Assembly: GCA_030426545.1 (NCBI GenBank)
Contig: JAUHYL010000041.1
Span: 1-35,872 of the forward strand
DNA: 35,872 nucleotides
Direction: 5' to 3'
DNA from: Gammaproteobacteria bacterium
GTDB taxonomy: Bacteria; Pseudomonadota; Gammaproteobacteria; Pseudomonadales; Halieaceae
Shown: one piece after another, positions 1-8,291 of the stretch
How the letters are laid out: every line of letters begins with the position of its first letter
Position numbering within the stretch: position 1 is the first letter of the stretch
Made by a program: the position numbers and the translations under genes
Notes under the pieces: model-generated
Seen by the model: the letters and a program-made list of their open reading frames with translations, nothing else
What the model was told of the DNA's origin: nothing
Database searches by the model: none

Positions 1-210
1 CTGCGCACGGGCATTGGCGATCAGCGCGTGCAACTGCGTTTCGCTGACGCTGTGTTCCTCGGGCTGGAACAGCGCCCGATCAAGATCGGCCGCCGTGTAT
101 AACGCGCGCGCATCGCCGCCCATCTCCGTGACATACCGCTCGATATGGGGAACGAAAAAGCCCGGAATCGGGTACTCTCCCTCGCGCTGCGCGCCGCTCA
201 CATTCGCCAT
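1..210 (-). CDS. AraC-family transcriptional regulator, N-terminal fragment (runs off the window edge)
   Basis: An open frame starts with ATG at 210 and runs leftwards for 70 codons without a stop to the window edge, so only the N-terminus is present. The peptide (begins MANVSGAQREGEYPIPGFF, then GGDARALYTAADLDRALF and QLHALIANARAQ) resembles the ligand-sensing N-terminal domain of AraC regulators of the arabinose-binding-like type, which have the pattern 'G.d...l...aGLd...l......v...ql..L...a'. The DNA-binding HTH would lie outside the window. A purine-rich GGGGGGA about 12 bases before the ATG may be the ribosome binding site. It is divergent from the cytochrome P450 gene across 94 bp, the usual arrangement for an AraC regulator controlling its neighbour. 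The family call rests on a short fragment. Confidence 0.6.
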   Translation of the reverse strand, partial: MANVSGAQREGEYPIPGFFVPHIERYVTEMGGDARALYTAADLDRALFQPEEHSVSETQLHALIANARAQ

Positions 211-304
211 ACTGGCCGATATTCCCCCCTTTTTGACCCATTCTAAGCTGTGCAGGGCCCGGGCCACAATGGATACTTGCACACTCAGACAAAGGAGACA
301 GGCA
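211..304. promoter_or_regulatory. Divergent promoter region between the AraC-type regulator and the P450 gene
   Basis: This 94 bp spacer must hold both divergent promoters. It contains a TTGACC hexamer in the P450 direction (about 233-238) without a convincing -10 partner, a 10 bp palindrome GGCCCGGGCC at 256-265, and the P450 ribosome binding site AGGAG at 293-297. No direct repeats that would mark AraC half-sites could be identified with confidence. Confidence 0.4.
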
Positions 305-1729
305 ATGGGCTCACCAGCGCGCGCACCGGTCACTGACAGCGCAGAGATTTACCAGGCACTGGCGAACTACGACAAGCCGGCGATCAGGCGCTACCAGCGG
401 CGCACGCCGATGGCCGATTTGTCCCACCTCCCGGGCACCTGGGGCGTACCGTTTTTCGGCCACCTGTACTGGATGCTCAAAGACGTACACGCCTGGATGG
501 ATCGTCAATACGCCGAGTACGGGCCCGTCTTCCGCTCCCGCTCGCCGCGGCTGGATTCAGTGTTCCTGCTTGGCCCGGAGGCCAACCAGCTCGTCTTCCA
601 GAACGAAGAGGGCATCTTCTCCAATTTCCTCGCCTGGGATCAGGTATTCAGAACGCTGTTTGATAACAACCTGCTGGAACGAGACTTCGCCGACCACAAG
701 GCCAACCGACGAATACTGCAGTCAGCTTTCAAGCGCCCGGCCATCGAGGGCCACATGGAACTGATGAACCCGATGCTGCGCGACGGTATTTTCAGTTGGC
801 AGACAGGCCGCACCATCCCGGCCAAGGATCACGTGAAGACGCTGCTTCTCAACACGGGTGCCAGCGTATTTCTCGGCACCGAAGCCGCGGATGAATCGGA
901 CCGGCTGAACAAGGCCTTCACCGACATCGTTGCCGCAACCGCCGATCCGTTCAAGCGCAAGGAAATCTGGTTTTCGCCCTACGTGAAGGGCCTGAAGGGA
1001 CGCCAGGTATTGACCGACTACATGATGGAGAACATTCCGCGCAGGCGCGCACAGGCAGGGCGCGATTTATTGTCCCAGTTCTGCCAGCTACGCGATGACG
1101 ACGGCAAGCTGTTCAGCGACGAGGAGATTCGCGACCACATTATCTTTGTGCTGTTTGCCGCGCACGACACAACAACCAGTGCACTGAGTGCCATCCTTTA
1201 TACGCTGGCCACCAATCAGGCGTGGCAGGACGAACTCCGCGCAGAGATGCACAGCCTGAACACGGATGCACTGGCGTTCGACGACGTTCCCCGCCTGGAA
1301 AAGACCGGGCTCACACTGAAAGAAGCGCTGCGCATGTACCCTGCCCTATCCGTTATGCCGCGCTACACTTTGCGTGACTTTGAGTTCCAGGGCCATCACA
1401 TTCCGGCCAACTGTATTGTGACGGTGTCTTCGCTGTTTACCCACTACATGCCCGAGTACTGGACTGATCCGCACACGTTCGACCCTTATCGTTTTTCCGC
1501 GGAACGCGCCGAAGACAAGAAGGATTTCTTTCAGTACATCCCTTTCGGCGGTGGCGCGCACAAGTGCCTGGGGATGCACTTTTCCGAGGTGCAGGCAAAG
1601 ATGTTCCTGTTTCACCTGCTGAAAAACTTCAGGGTGAGCAAGGATGCCAGCATGACGCGCTACCGCTACAACAATATTCCGCTGACTTTTCCCGTGGATG
1701 GGCTGCCGCTGCGCTTCGATCGTCTCTAG
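305..1729 (+). CDS. Cytochrome P450
   Basis: A soluble bacterial cytochrome P450 of 474 aa, a heme-thiolate monooxygenase that needs external redox partners (none are encoded here). All landmark motifs are present: the I-helix oxygen-activation motif AAHDTTTS (D288-T289-T290), the K-helix ExxR (E340..R343 in EALRMYP), a PERF-like DPYRF, and the heme loop FGGGAHKCLG with the ligand cysteine at residue 421. There is no N-terminal membrane anchor, so it should be cytoplasmic. The frame is open upstream to position 14, but ATG 305 is preferred: it has AGGAG 7 bases ahead, and the earlier codons would overlap the divergent regulator and add unrelated low-complexity sequence. The substrate cannot be read from sequence. 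The 'HDTT' I-helix and general style resemble sterol, fatty-acid or retinoid-type P450s more than camphor-type ones. The divergent AraC gene is the likely regulator. Confidence 0.93.
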   Translation: MGSPARAPVTDSAEIYQALANYDKPAIRRYQRRTPMADLSHLPGTWGVPFFGHLYWMLKDVHAWMDRQYAEYGPVFRSRSPRLDSVFLLGPEANQLVFQNEEGIFSNFLAWDQVFRTLFDNNLLERDFADHKANRRILQSAFKRPAIEGHMELMNPMLRDGIFSWQTGRTIPAKDHVKTLLLNTGASVFLGTEAADESDRLNKAFTDIVAATADPFKRKEIWFSPYVKGLKGRQVLTDYMMENIPRRRAQAGRDLLSQFCQLRDDDGKLFSDEEIRDHIIFVLFAAHDTTTSALSAILYTLATNQAWQDELRAEMHSLNTDALAFDDVPRLEKTGLTLKEALRMYPALSVMPRYTLRDFEFQGHHIPANCIVTVSSLFTHYMPEYWTDPHTFDPYRFSAERAEDKKDFFQYIPFGGGAHKCLGMHFSEVQAKMFLFHLLKNFRVSKDASMTRYRYNNIPLTFPVDGLPLRFDRL

Positions 1730-1895
1730 AGGCGCTGCATTCCATCCGGCCTGGCGAGCGGCTGACGGTAGCGCCTACCCTGCCGAACAGGGCGCCAGTT
1801 CTCATTCCAGCGCCGGGCCAATTGCATTAACCCCCGTGTTTATATCACTATGGCCAGATACATTCTGAGCCAGCAGACTGAGCACACCCCGAGTA

Positions 1896-3299
1896 ATGCA
1901 GGTATACATCCACATTGGTTATCCGAAGACGGGTTCCAGTGCCATTCAGTCGCACATCTTCACCAATCAGGGTTGGTTTGAGGAACGCGGCGTCTACATT
2001 CCGAGAACCGGCTACACTTCCGGACGCGGCCACGCTCGCCTGATCAACGCCGACCTCAAACGCCTCGCTCTGAAATCCGAGATGGAGCTACCGGCCGAGG
2101 TGCGGCTACAGGAGCTCGCCGAAGAACTGGCCGCTCGCGCGGCGGAAGGCGTTGAAACCGCCCTCATTTCCTGGGAAGGGCTGGCCGCCATTTCACCGCC
2201 GACCATGGCCAAGATTCACCGCGCGCTCGCGGGGCACCAAGTCACCATCCTGTGCTACGTGCGCGACCAGGTCTCCCTTTACCAAGCGGCGGCGCTGAAA
2301 ACGCTGGAGGTTCAGGGCTATGTTTCAGCGCGTTCCTTCTTCGATCCGCCGGACATCAAAGACGAGGAGCTGCAGCTCTACGACTTCTCTACCGCACTCA
2401 CCCACTGGCATGACGCTTTCGAAGGCAGTGCAAGCGTGAGAGTAAGGCTGTTTGAGCGTTCCTGCCTGGTGGCAGGTGACGTGGTCACCGATTTTCTGAA
2501 TTGGCTGGGCCTGGAACCAGACGACGACTTCACACTGCAAACGCGAGTCGTCAACAGTACGCTGGACAGTCGTGCGGCGGCGGCACTGCTGATCGCCAAA
2601 GTTACACGCGTGGCGCAACCCGAACTGATGCGACTCACAGGCGCATTGCTGGAGGTCGCCGGCAACAGCGACGGCAACGTGAAGGACTTCCTGCCGGAGT
2701 CATCGCGCCGGCGCATTCATGACTATTTTTCCGACAGCAACGCGAAACTCCTAAAGCAGTTCAGGCCAGAGAACGCACCGGCCGGCAGCAGTGAGCTGTT
2801 CCCGGGCCTGCGCGAGGCGAAGACCTCACCCGTATTCGATTACCTGCGCAGCGTGTTCCTGGCACTGGACGCACCTGGCCCCAGGGTCTGGGACGGCGGT
2901 GTACTGGAAGGCAAGCAGGTGGCCCAGCTCATTCGGCCGCCCGGTAGCGGCTGGCGCGGCGCCGAACCCGATGGTGCCTGGTCAATGGGCCCGCGCTCGA
3001 CCATCGTATTTTTACTCCCGGATATCAATCGCCAGCGCGGGCCAGGCGCTATTGCGCTGCACTTTCACGGCAACTACATGCAGGGGCACAGTGAAACCGT
3101 GCTGAGCATCAACAACGAAGAACACCGCTTGAACCTGCGCGACACGGAAGTGCGCGCGAGCATCGACGACGCCATGTGTGAGGGCGGAGTCCGCGTGGGG
3201 CTGCAACATCACTTTCCCGGTGCGGAGGAAGAGAACGCAGGCGCTGCTGAGCTGGCGTTCAAGTTGATGCGCATTTCCTACCGCTTTATCTGGGACTAG
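1896..3299 (+). CDS. Sulfotransferase-like protein with C-terminal beta-sandwich-like domain
   Basis: A 467 aa protein that opens with MQVYIHIGYPKTGSSAIQ. Residues 9-15 (YPKTGSS) match the PAPS 5'-phosphosulfate-binding loop of sulfotransferases, and VTILCYVRDQVSLYQ further on fits the 3'-phosphate-binding motif with its Arg and Ser. It would transfer sulfate from PAPS to a glycan, lipid or other small acceptor; the acceptor is unknown. The last ~140 residues (from about 325) look like a separate domain: GSGWRGAEPDGAWSMG followed by alternating hydrophobic strands resembles the 'GW..PE.WG.WS.G' beta-rich module at the C-terminus of many bacterial glycosyltransferases. That suggests work on a surface polysaccharide. 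No strong Shine-Dalgarno precedes ATG 1896, but the P-loop begins eight residues in, so the start cannot be much later. It stands alone and meets the GMC oxidoreductase tail to tail with a 20 bp gap. Confidence 0.78.
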   Translation: MQVYIHIGYPKTGSSAIQSHIFTNQGWFEERGVYIPRTGYTSGRGHARLINADLKRLALKSEMELPAEVRLQELAEELAARAAEGVETALISWEGLAAISPPTMAKIHRALAGHQVTILCYVRDQVSLYQAAALKTLEVQGYVSARSFFDPPDIKDEELQLYDFSTALTHWHDAFEGSASVRVRLFERSCLVAGDVVTDFLNWLGLEPDDDFTLQTRVVNSTLDSRAAAALLIAKVTRVAQPELMRLTGALLEVAGNSDGNVKDFLPESSRRRIHDYFSDSNAKLLKQFRPENAPAGSSELFPGLREAKTSPVFDYLRSVFLALDAPGPRVWDGGVLEGKQVAQLIRPPGSGWRGAEPDGAWSMGPRSTIVFLLPDINRQRGPGAIALHFHGNYMQGHSETVLSINNEEHRLNLRDTEVRASIDDAMCEGGVRVGLQHHFPGAEEENAGAAELAFKLMRISYRFIWD

Positions 3300-3319
3300 T
3301 GCAGTGCAACCTGCGCCGG

Positions 3320-4798
3320 CTAGGCGGCACCCTGGTGTCGTTTCGTCAGATGATGCGCCAGCCTGATTGCCAGCGTAATAATGGTAAAGGTGGGGTGTTG
3401 CCAACCGGAGGTGGGAAACAGTGAGCCCCCACCGATAAACAGGTTTTCGACGGAGTGAACACGCGCGTCGGCATTGGTCACGCCCTGGCGCGGATCGCTG
3501 GACATACGCGTGGTGCCCATCTGGTGGCCGCCAACCTTATCCTTGGGCGTCGAAAGATCTGCCAGTTGCAGGCGCCCCAGCCCGGAGCGCGCCACCGCCA
3601 ATGCGAGCAACTCGGCACTCTTGCGCAAACTCTGCATATCTTCCGCCGGCACCATATTGGCCAGCGCAGGTTTGCGCACACCCAGTACATCGCGCATCTC
3701 AGACAGGGTCACGCGACTCTGCGGATTGGGGGATTGCTCCATGTTGAGCAATACACTCCAGCGCCGATCATTGTCTCTCACCGCAGCAGGGGCGACAGGA
3801 GGCCGCTGTAAGCTGCCCAGCGCCAGTTCTCCGTCCAGTTTGCGGGGCGCTCCGCTGTGCAGGAACGCCATCATGCCGCGCAGCCGGTGTTCGCGGCGGG
3901 CGGCGGTACTTGTAGCCCAGCCCACCAGCTCACTTTTTGCCAGCGCCTCTTCGCGCGAAACAGGCAGTGCAGGATTGCCCATGAGAAAGCCCAACAGCCG
4001 GCCCTCATGGCTCATGAAGTAGCGGCCCACCACATCGTGTTCATTACCCAGCCCGCCCGGTACCACCGAGTCTGAAGCCAGCAACAAGCGTGCGTTCTCT
4101 ATGGCGCCTGTACACAGCACAAAATCCCTGGCGCGAAAGCGCAGCGTCTTGCCATCGAGGTTGCGCCCTTCGACCGACACGACGCGCTGCCCCGAAGGGT
4201 CCGTGTGTAGCTCGGCAACGGACGTATTGACGACACAGGTCAGGCGTTTGCTTCTGGCAACCGCATCGCGCTGCCACACGCCCAGCTGCACTCTGTCGGC
4301 GGGCACCCGGCGCCAGATCACGGATGAAAAGGCGGTCTCTGTTGCATTGATCAGCGGCGGATGGGACTGCACTTGCAGCGCGCCGGGATCGAATGCTCTA
4401 TCCACCTCCGGCAGTCCCAGCCACTGCGCGGCTGCCGCGTAATAGGGATCGAGATCAGCGCGGGTGATGGGCCAGCCGCTGTGGTCCACCCAGGGGTGCT
4501 GCTCGAATTCATAGGCATCAAAGGCCCTGCACACACCGCCCCAGTGGTTAGTGGTGCCGCCAAAGAAACGCTCGCGTGAGCCGGCCAGCAGCGCACCGCC
4601 GCTGGCGCCGTTAACGATCACATCCAGTAGTTTGTGCGTCCGCCAGGCAAACTTGAGACCGCCGCTCTCGATCAGGATCACGCTGACACCGGCGTCCGCC
4701 AGGTGTAGCGCCAGCGTCAGCCCCGCAGCACCGGCGCCGGCAATGCAAACGTCTGCTTCGAAGGTTTCTCCGTCTCTATCGAGGCCGTTGATGATCAT
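3320..4798 (-). CDS. GMC-family FAD-dependent oxidoreductase
   Basis: A 492 aa flavoprotein of the glucose-methanol-choline oxidoreductase family, oxidising an alcohol group with FAD. The N-terminal Rossmann fold has GAGAAG at 21-26 and the ribose-binding acidic residue E44 (ILIESGG). FFGGTTNHWGG is the conserved FAD-contact segment. Near the C-terminus are HQMGTTRM (H425), the FAD-closing segment NLFIGGGSLFPTSG, and QHPTFT with H468 in the place of the catalytic His/Asn of 'NPTLT'. No signal peptide is seen, so it is probably cytoplasmic, unlike secreted sugar oxidases. The ATG at 4798 fits the family's N-terminus, although no good ribosome binding site lies ahead of it. It is monocistronic here. 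Substrate unknown; sterol, sugar or long-chain alcohol dehydrogenases of this family are all possible. Confidence 0.88.
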   Translation of the reverse strand: MIINGLDRDGETFEADVCIAGAGAAGLTLALHLADAGVSVILIESGGLKFAWRTHKLLDVIVNGASGGALLAGSRERFFGGTTNHWGGVCRAFDAYEFEQHPWVDHSGWPITRADLDPYYAAAAQWLGLPEVDRAFDPGALQVQSHPPLINATETAFSSVIWRRVPADRVQLGVWQRDAVARSKRLTCVVNTSVAELHTDPSGQRVVSVEGRNLDGKTLRFRARDFVLCTGAIENARLLLASDSVVPGGLGNEHDVVGRYFMSHEGRLLGFLMGNPALPVSREEALAKSELVGWATSTAARREHRLRGMMAFLHSGAPRKLDGELALGSLQRPPVAPAAVRDNDRRWSVLLNMEQSPNPQSRVTLSEMRDVLGVRKPALANMVPAEDMQSLRKSAELLALAVARSGLGRLQLADLSTPKDKVGGHQMGTTRMSSDPRQGVTNADARVHSVENLFIGGGSLFPTSGWQHPTFTIITLAIRLAHHLTKRHQGAA

Positions 4799-5121
4799 GC
4801 AAATAGTCCGGCAGAAAAACGCTGCCCCAATTTAGCCCATGCGATCTGGCGCCCGGCGCGCCTGCGCCTGCTCAGGGCGCCAGTATAAGCCACGTATCCG
4901 GGTTCACCTAAGGCCCGGCGTCGCGTAAGGCCTGGAACTGGCTCAGTTTGCCGCTGCATCGGCGTTAGTATGACGCGGTTCTCGATTCGGCAAGGTTTGT
5001 TTCCCTGCAGCCGCCCGCAGTTGTTGAGAAGATCGGTTCCCGCTTATATGCTGGGCACACCCCGGGCCGAGCGCGGCGAAAAGCCTACGCGTCCCGGGCA
5101 AGACGGCAAGGAAAGCGACCA
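4799..5121. other. 323 bp divergent intergenic region
   Basis: Spacer between the GMC oxidoreductase (leftward) and the methyltransferase (rightward). It carries a 9+9 bp inverted repeat (4846-4883, listed separately) and, on the minus strand just upstream of that repeat, TATACT, which could be a -10 box for the GMC gene with only a poor -35 (TTAGGT, 18 bp spacing). The methyltransferase ribosome binding site AAGGAAAG is at its right end. No ORF with coding character or RNA gene was seen. Confidence 0.5.
4846..4883. repeat. 9 bp perfect inverted repeat in the GMC oxidoreductase leader
   Basis: CTGGCGCCC (4846-4854) and GGGCGCCAG (4875-4883) are perfect reverse complements separated by a GC-rich 20-base spacer. 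It lies 48 bp upstream of the GMC start, directly after a candidate -10 box, so it could be a repressor operator or a stem in the 5' UTR. No T-run follows on either strand, which argues against a simple terminator. Confidence 0.45.
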
Positions 5122-5952
5122 ATGAGTGAGCAATGGGGAAAGGGCGACGAGGATTTCAACCCGCTGTGGTCGGGGCTTCTCGATGCCAAGAAAAGCGGCT
5201 GGTACAACGCCGACACCGGTGAACTGGTCAACGGCTTCCCCGTCACCGCCGGGGATCGCGTACTCGACGTCGGCTGCGGCGACGGCACCGAGGCATTGTT
5301 CTGCGCCAGACAGGGCGCGCACGTCACCTTTACCGATATCGATGAGAGCAAGATAAAACACGTTTCGGGCAGGTTCGAGGAGCTGAACGCGCCGGGCGGC
5401 TTCCGCAGTGTCGTCTGTGACAGCAATCCCCTGCTGGTTGATTCAGAAGACGCAACGCGCATCATCTGCCGCGAGGTGCTGGAACACGTCGACGACCCGG
5501 TACAGGTAATGTCTGAAATGGCGCGCGTGGGTACCCCGGGCGCCCTGTACATTCTGAGTGTGCCGGGGGAGACAGGCGAGCGGGTACAAAAGGCCTTCGC
5601 ACCGCCAGAGTATTTCCAGCACCCCAATCACATCAGAATCTTCAGTGAAGACGACTTCACCTCGCTGGTAACGAACGCCGGCCTGGAAGTACTCGAGTGC
5701 AACAAGAACGGATTTTTCTGGGTAATGTGGATGAGTATGGTGTGGATCATCCAGCAGGAAATGGAAGAAAAGGGAGAGCTGGACCACAACAGCCTGGTGG
5801 GCAGCTTTCAACCGCCGTTTCACCAGCACCTGCACGACTGGGGCAAGCTATGGCGCTACGTGCTGTCTTCGCCCAGGGGCCTGGCATTCAAGGAACAGAT
5901 GGATCAGGTGTTGCCGAAAAACCTGGTGATACTGGCGCGCAAGCCCGCCTGA
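5122..5952 (+). CDS. Class I SAM-dependent methyltransferase
   Basis: A 276 aa methyltransferase with a Rossmann-type SAM site. Motif I is VLDVGCGDG at residues 47-55, the acidic residues after strand 2 are in TFTDID (69-74), and CREVLEHVDDP is the motif IV/post-IV segment typical of the Methyltransf_11/UbiG-like group. The C-terminal third (FFWVMWMSMVWIIQQEMEE) is hydrophobic and specific to the protein; it may form an acceptor pocket or a membrane contact. AAGGAAAG sits 7-8 bases before ATG 5122, supporting the start. It appears monocistronic and is convergent with the sulfatase gene, with a stem-loop between them. Small-molecule, lipid or O-/C-methylation are all possible; the acceptor cannot be inferred. 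Confidence 0.85.
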   Translation: MSEQWGKGDEDFNPLWSGLLDAKKSGWYNADTGELVNGFPVTAGDRVLDVGCGDGTEALFCARQGAHVTFTDIDESKIKHVSGRFEELNAPGGFRSVVCDSNPLLVDSEDATRIICREVLEHVDDPVQVMSEMARVGTPGALYILSVPGETGERVQKAFAPPEYFQHPNHIRIFSEDDFTSLVTNAGLEVLECNKNGFFWVMWMSMVWIIQQEMEEKGELDHNSLVGSFQPPFHQHLHDWGKLWRYVLSSPRGLAFKEQMDQVLPKNLVILARKPA

Positions 5953-5956
5953 CCCT

Positions 5957-5981
5957 GCGCTACCGATCAATCCGGTAGCGC
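5957..5981. terminator. Stem-loop at convergent gene ends (possible bidirectional terminator)
   Basis: GCGCTACCG (5957-5965) and CGGTAGCGC (5973-5981) form a perfect 9 bp stem with a 7-base loop. It begins four bases after the methyltransferase stop and overlaps the stop and last codons of the sulfatase on the other strand. Neither side has a clear T-run, so it is terminator-like rather than a classical intrinsic terminator. Confidence 0.5.
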
Positions 5982-7943
5982 CACAAGATCCTCTATCAAC
6001 GTTTCCAGTTCATCGATAACCACATTGGTGACCACCACATCCTGGTAACCGGGTGGCGTGGTCGCCGTGATTGTGTAGGTGGTAAACGGGAGATTCTCGG
6101 TGCGGTAGCTACCGTCTGCTTGCGTCAGCACCTGCGTTTCAACCACGTCACAGCCCATGGTTCCCTGCACCAGAACAGGCACATTGGGCAACGGTGATCC
6201 CATATTGTCGGTCAACGTACCGCGAATCTGGCTGCCGAAGGGAGAGCCCGCCAGGGCCACGGTTTGCGTCGCTTCCAGGGTCATAAAGCGGCTGGAGAGT
6301 CCCACGGGAGCGGGGGCCGGTACCGGATCGGAGGCGCTCAGCCACGTCAGGTTGGCGGTGCGGGCATCGGCGCGAATAACATAACTGTTTGGATCCACCG
6401 GCCCGAACCGGAACCAGCCATCTTCACCGGCGATGGAGATTAGCGGCACCGTGCCGTTATCCAGCATCACCTGTGAGCCCTTCAGCGGCGCGCCGGTAAG
6501 CTCATTCAGCAGGCGGCCGGTGATTTCAACCAGCGAAGGTGGTGTTCTCCGGGCGAGTTCCCAGGCGTCCACCGAGGCGGCGAACTGGGTGACCAGCGCG
6601 GGATTCTGCGCGGACACATCGTTGGTCTCAAGCGGGTCGATGTCGATCTGGTAAAGCTCTTCATGCGAATCACTGGCGAAACGCAGGTAGCGCCATGTGT
6701 CTGTGCGCAGAAAATGCCCCCGTTCTTCGTCCAGGCCGATGAGCTCTGTGCGCCCCAGCGGCAGACCACCCTCTATCTGGGCACGCAGGCTTTCGCCCTC
6801 CTGCTCGGGCAACGTGTCGACACCGGCATAGTCCAGAATGGTAGGGGCGATATCGGTAGCGGAAACAAGGTCATCATAGACACCGCCAGCGGGAATCACC
6901 CCGGGCCAGCTGAAAATGACCGGTGTGCGGAAGCCCATCTCGTACAGCGTGCCCTTGCCCTGCCCTGAGCCCGCGAAATACTGCATGTTCAGGCCCCAAC
7001 CATTGTCGGTGATATAGATAACCAACGTATTGGTAAGCAGGCCACGGCCGTCCAACTCGTCCATCAGCTCGCCGACCAGCGCGTCAAACCAGGTGACATT
7101 GGAGAGGTAATTCACCTCGTTCGGGCAATACATGCAAAGCCCACCGCAATCGTTGTCGGCACAGGTTTCCAGGCCCAGTGCTTCGTAGGGGTCGCGGAAG
7201 TTCTGTGGCGCATCAAACGGCGAGTGCGGAATCTGGGGCGCAAACCAGACGAAGAACGGCCCGCTCTGCACCTCGTCCAAAAAGGTGCGCAGAGGATCCA
7301 GGGCAGGACACACGGCGGTAGGTGCCCCGGGATTGGCGCACAGTGCAGGGTCCCATCCGACTCGTCCGAAATCCCAGCCATCCGGTTCGAAAAAAGTGCC
7401 GTTGCCGATGGCTAGGCCGTGGGTGAATCCACCATGTTCGAAGGTGCTCTCCCAGTACTTGCCGCCCTCCCAGCTCTTGTACCCGGCATGGCCCAGTTCA
7501 CGCGGCACGGTTCTCACATGCTCGGCCTCTCTGCGAGGAAAAAAGAAGGGCGCGTTGTTAGGCAGTGTTATCTCCGGCTGCGCCGCCAGGGCTGTGCGTG
7601 TTTCTATCCACTGCAGGGGTTGCATCCCGGCGGAGGACAGCAGGGTCAACAGCGAGGCCCTGCAGGTGGACGACGTGACATGCGCGTTGCGATAGAGCAC
7701 ACCCTGGGCTGCCAGCGCGTCCAGGTTGGGTGTTTGTACAATTTGATTGAGCGGCTGCGGCCCGGTATTGGTATCCAGCGTTCGCGAGCTGGGCATAAAA
7801 CCGAAATCCGTCCACCCCTGGTCGTCGCCGATAATCAGAACGATGTTGGGCGGTTGTGCCTGCGCGGACAGGGCCAGCGGAAAAAACGTCAGCGCGAGCG
7901 CCCACAGTAATGCAAAGCTAATTCCGACTAACTTCCTGAACAT
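5967..7943 (-). CDS. Exported sulfatase-like protein with two C-terminal Ig/regulatory-like domains
   Basis: A 658 aa secreted member of the sulfatase (alkaline phosphatase superfamily) group. A signal peptide (residues 1-29, ending LALSAQA) is followed by PNIVLIIGDDQGWTDFG with the metal-binding D40-D41, by TPNLDALAAQGV, and later by YITDNGWG and GKGTLYEMGFRTP, all sulfatase landmarks. The formylglycine position is unusual: where most sulfatases have C-x-P-S-R this one has S91-S-T-C-R95, with Ser in the modified position and no Pro. From about residue 480 there are two repeats resembling carboxypeptidase-regulatory or Cna-B modules (ITGRLLNELTGAPLKG and IRGTLTDNMGSPLPNVPV). A GTG at 7958 would extend the frame by five codons, but the GAGAGGGAA ahead of ATG 7943 favours 7943. 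Likely periplasmic or secreted; substrate unknown. It is 348 bp from the TonB receptor and may belong to the same uptake function. Confidence 0.85.
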   Translation of the reverse strand: MFRKLVGISFALLWALALTFFPLALSAQAQPPNIVLIIGDDQGWTDFGFMPSSRTLDTNTGPQPLNQIVQTPNLDALAAQGVLYRNAHVTSSTCRASLLTLLSSAGMQPLQWIETRTALAAQPEITLPNNAPFFFPRREAEHVRTVPRELGHAGYKSWEGGKYWESTFEHGGFTHGLAIGNGTFFEPDGWDFGRVGWDPALCANPGAPTAVCPALDPLRTFLDEVQSGPFFVWFAPQIPHSPFDAPQNFRDPYEALGLETCADNDCGGLCMYCPNEVNYLSNVTWFDALVGELMDELDGRGLLTNTLVIYITDNGWGLNMQYFAGSGQGKGTLYEMGFRTPVIFSWPGVIPAGGVYDDLVSATDIAPTILDYAGVDTLPEQEGESLRAQIEGGLPLGRTELIGLDEERGHFLRTDTWRYLRFASDSHEELYQIDIDPLETNDVSAQNPALVTQFAASVDAWELARRTPPSLVEITGRLLNELTGAPLKGSQVMLDNGTVPLISIAGEDGWFRFGPVDPNSYVIRADARTANLTWLSASDPVPAPAPVGLSSRFMTLEATQTVALAGSPFGSQIRGTLTDNMGSPLPNVPVLVQGTMGCDVVETQVLTQADGSYRTENLPFTTYTITATTPPGYQDVVVTNVVIDELETLIEDLVALPD

Positions 7944-8291
7944 GAGGTTCCCTCTCACAAAACGCCGTCAGTGCATCCGCGCCTGAGCGGGACGCTGCCG
8001 GCAGCGGTAACTGCGCCGGGACGAACGCCAATAAACAAGACTATCCGGTCTTGGCTGGCGATGCGTAGCAATGATAGTTGCGCCCAGAGAAAACTGCGAG
8101 CAGGTTCACACATCGGGCCGCTACCTGAAGTAGTGTAGCCCAGAATGGGTGCAACAGCTGCACGCGCATGCGACATCAATTCCTGTACAACTTGTGTCAG
8201 GAAAGCGGCTTTGGAAGGCGTTCAGAAAAACCGTTAGCGGCTGGTAAGGGCGGCCCAGCCTGCGCTGGACCGCCATGATGTCATGCAGAGG
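7944..8291. other. 348 bp intergenic region between sulfatase and TonB receptor
   Basis: Between two leftward genes. It holds a terminator-like hairpin for the receptor transcript (8249-8274, listed separately), a 14 bp perfect palindrome CGCTGCCGGCAGCG at 7993-8006 that could be a binding site, and presumably the sulfatase promoter, for which no convincing -35/-10 pair was found. No small ORF or RNA gene is evident. Confidence 0.45.
8249..8274 (-). terminator. Terminator-like hairpin downstream of the TonB receptor gene
   Basis: GGCGGCCCAGC (8249-8259) and GCTGGACCGCC (8264-8274) pair over 11 positions with one mismatch around a 4-base loop, 17 bases past the receptor stop codon in the direction of its transcription. 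A short T-run (GGTTTTTC in the minus-strand sense) occurs only about 17 bases after the stem, so this is an imperfect intrinsic terminator. It suggests that the sulfatase gene has its own promoter. Confidence 0.5.

Noticed and set aside
1730-1895. Terminator or promoter between the P450 and the sulfotransferase
   Set aside because: Short hairpins (GGTAG/CTACC, CCCTG/CAGGG) and a TTGCAT hexamer are present, but none has a T-run or a well-spaced -10, so no call is made.
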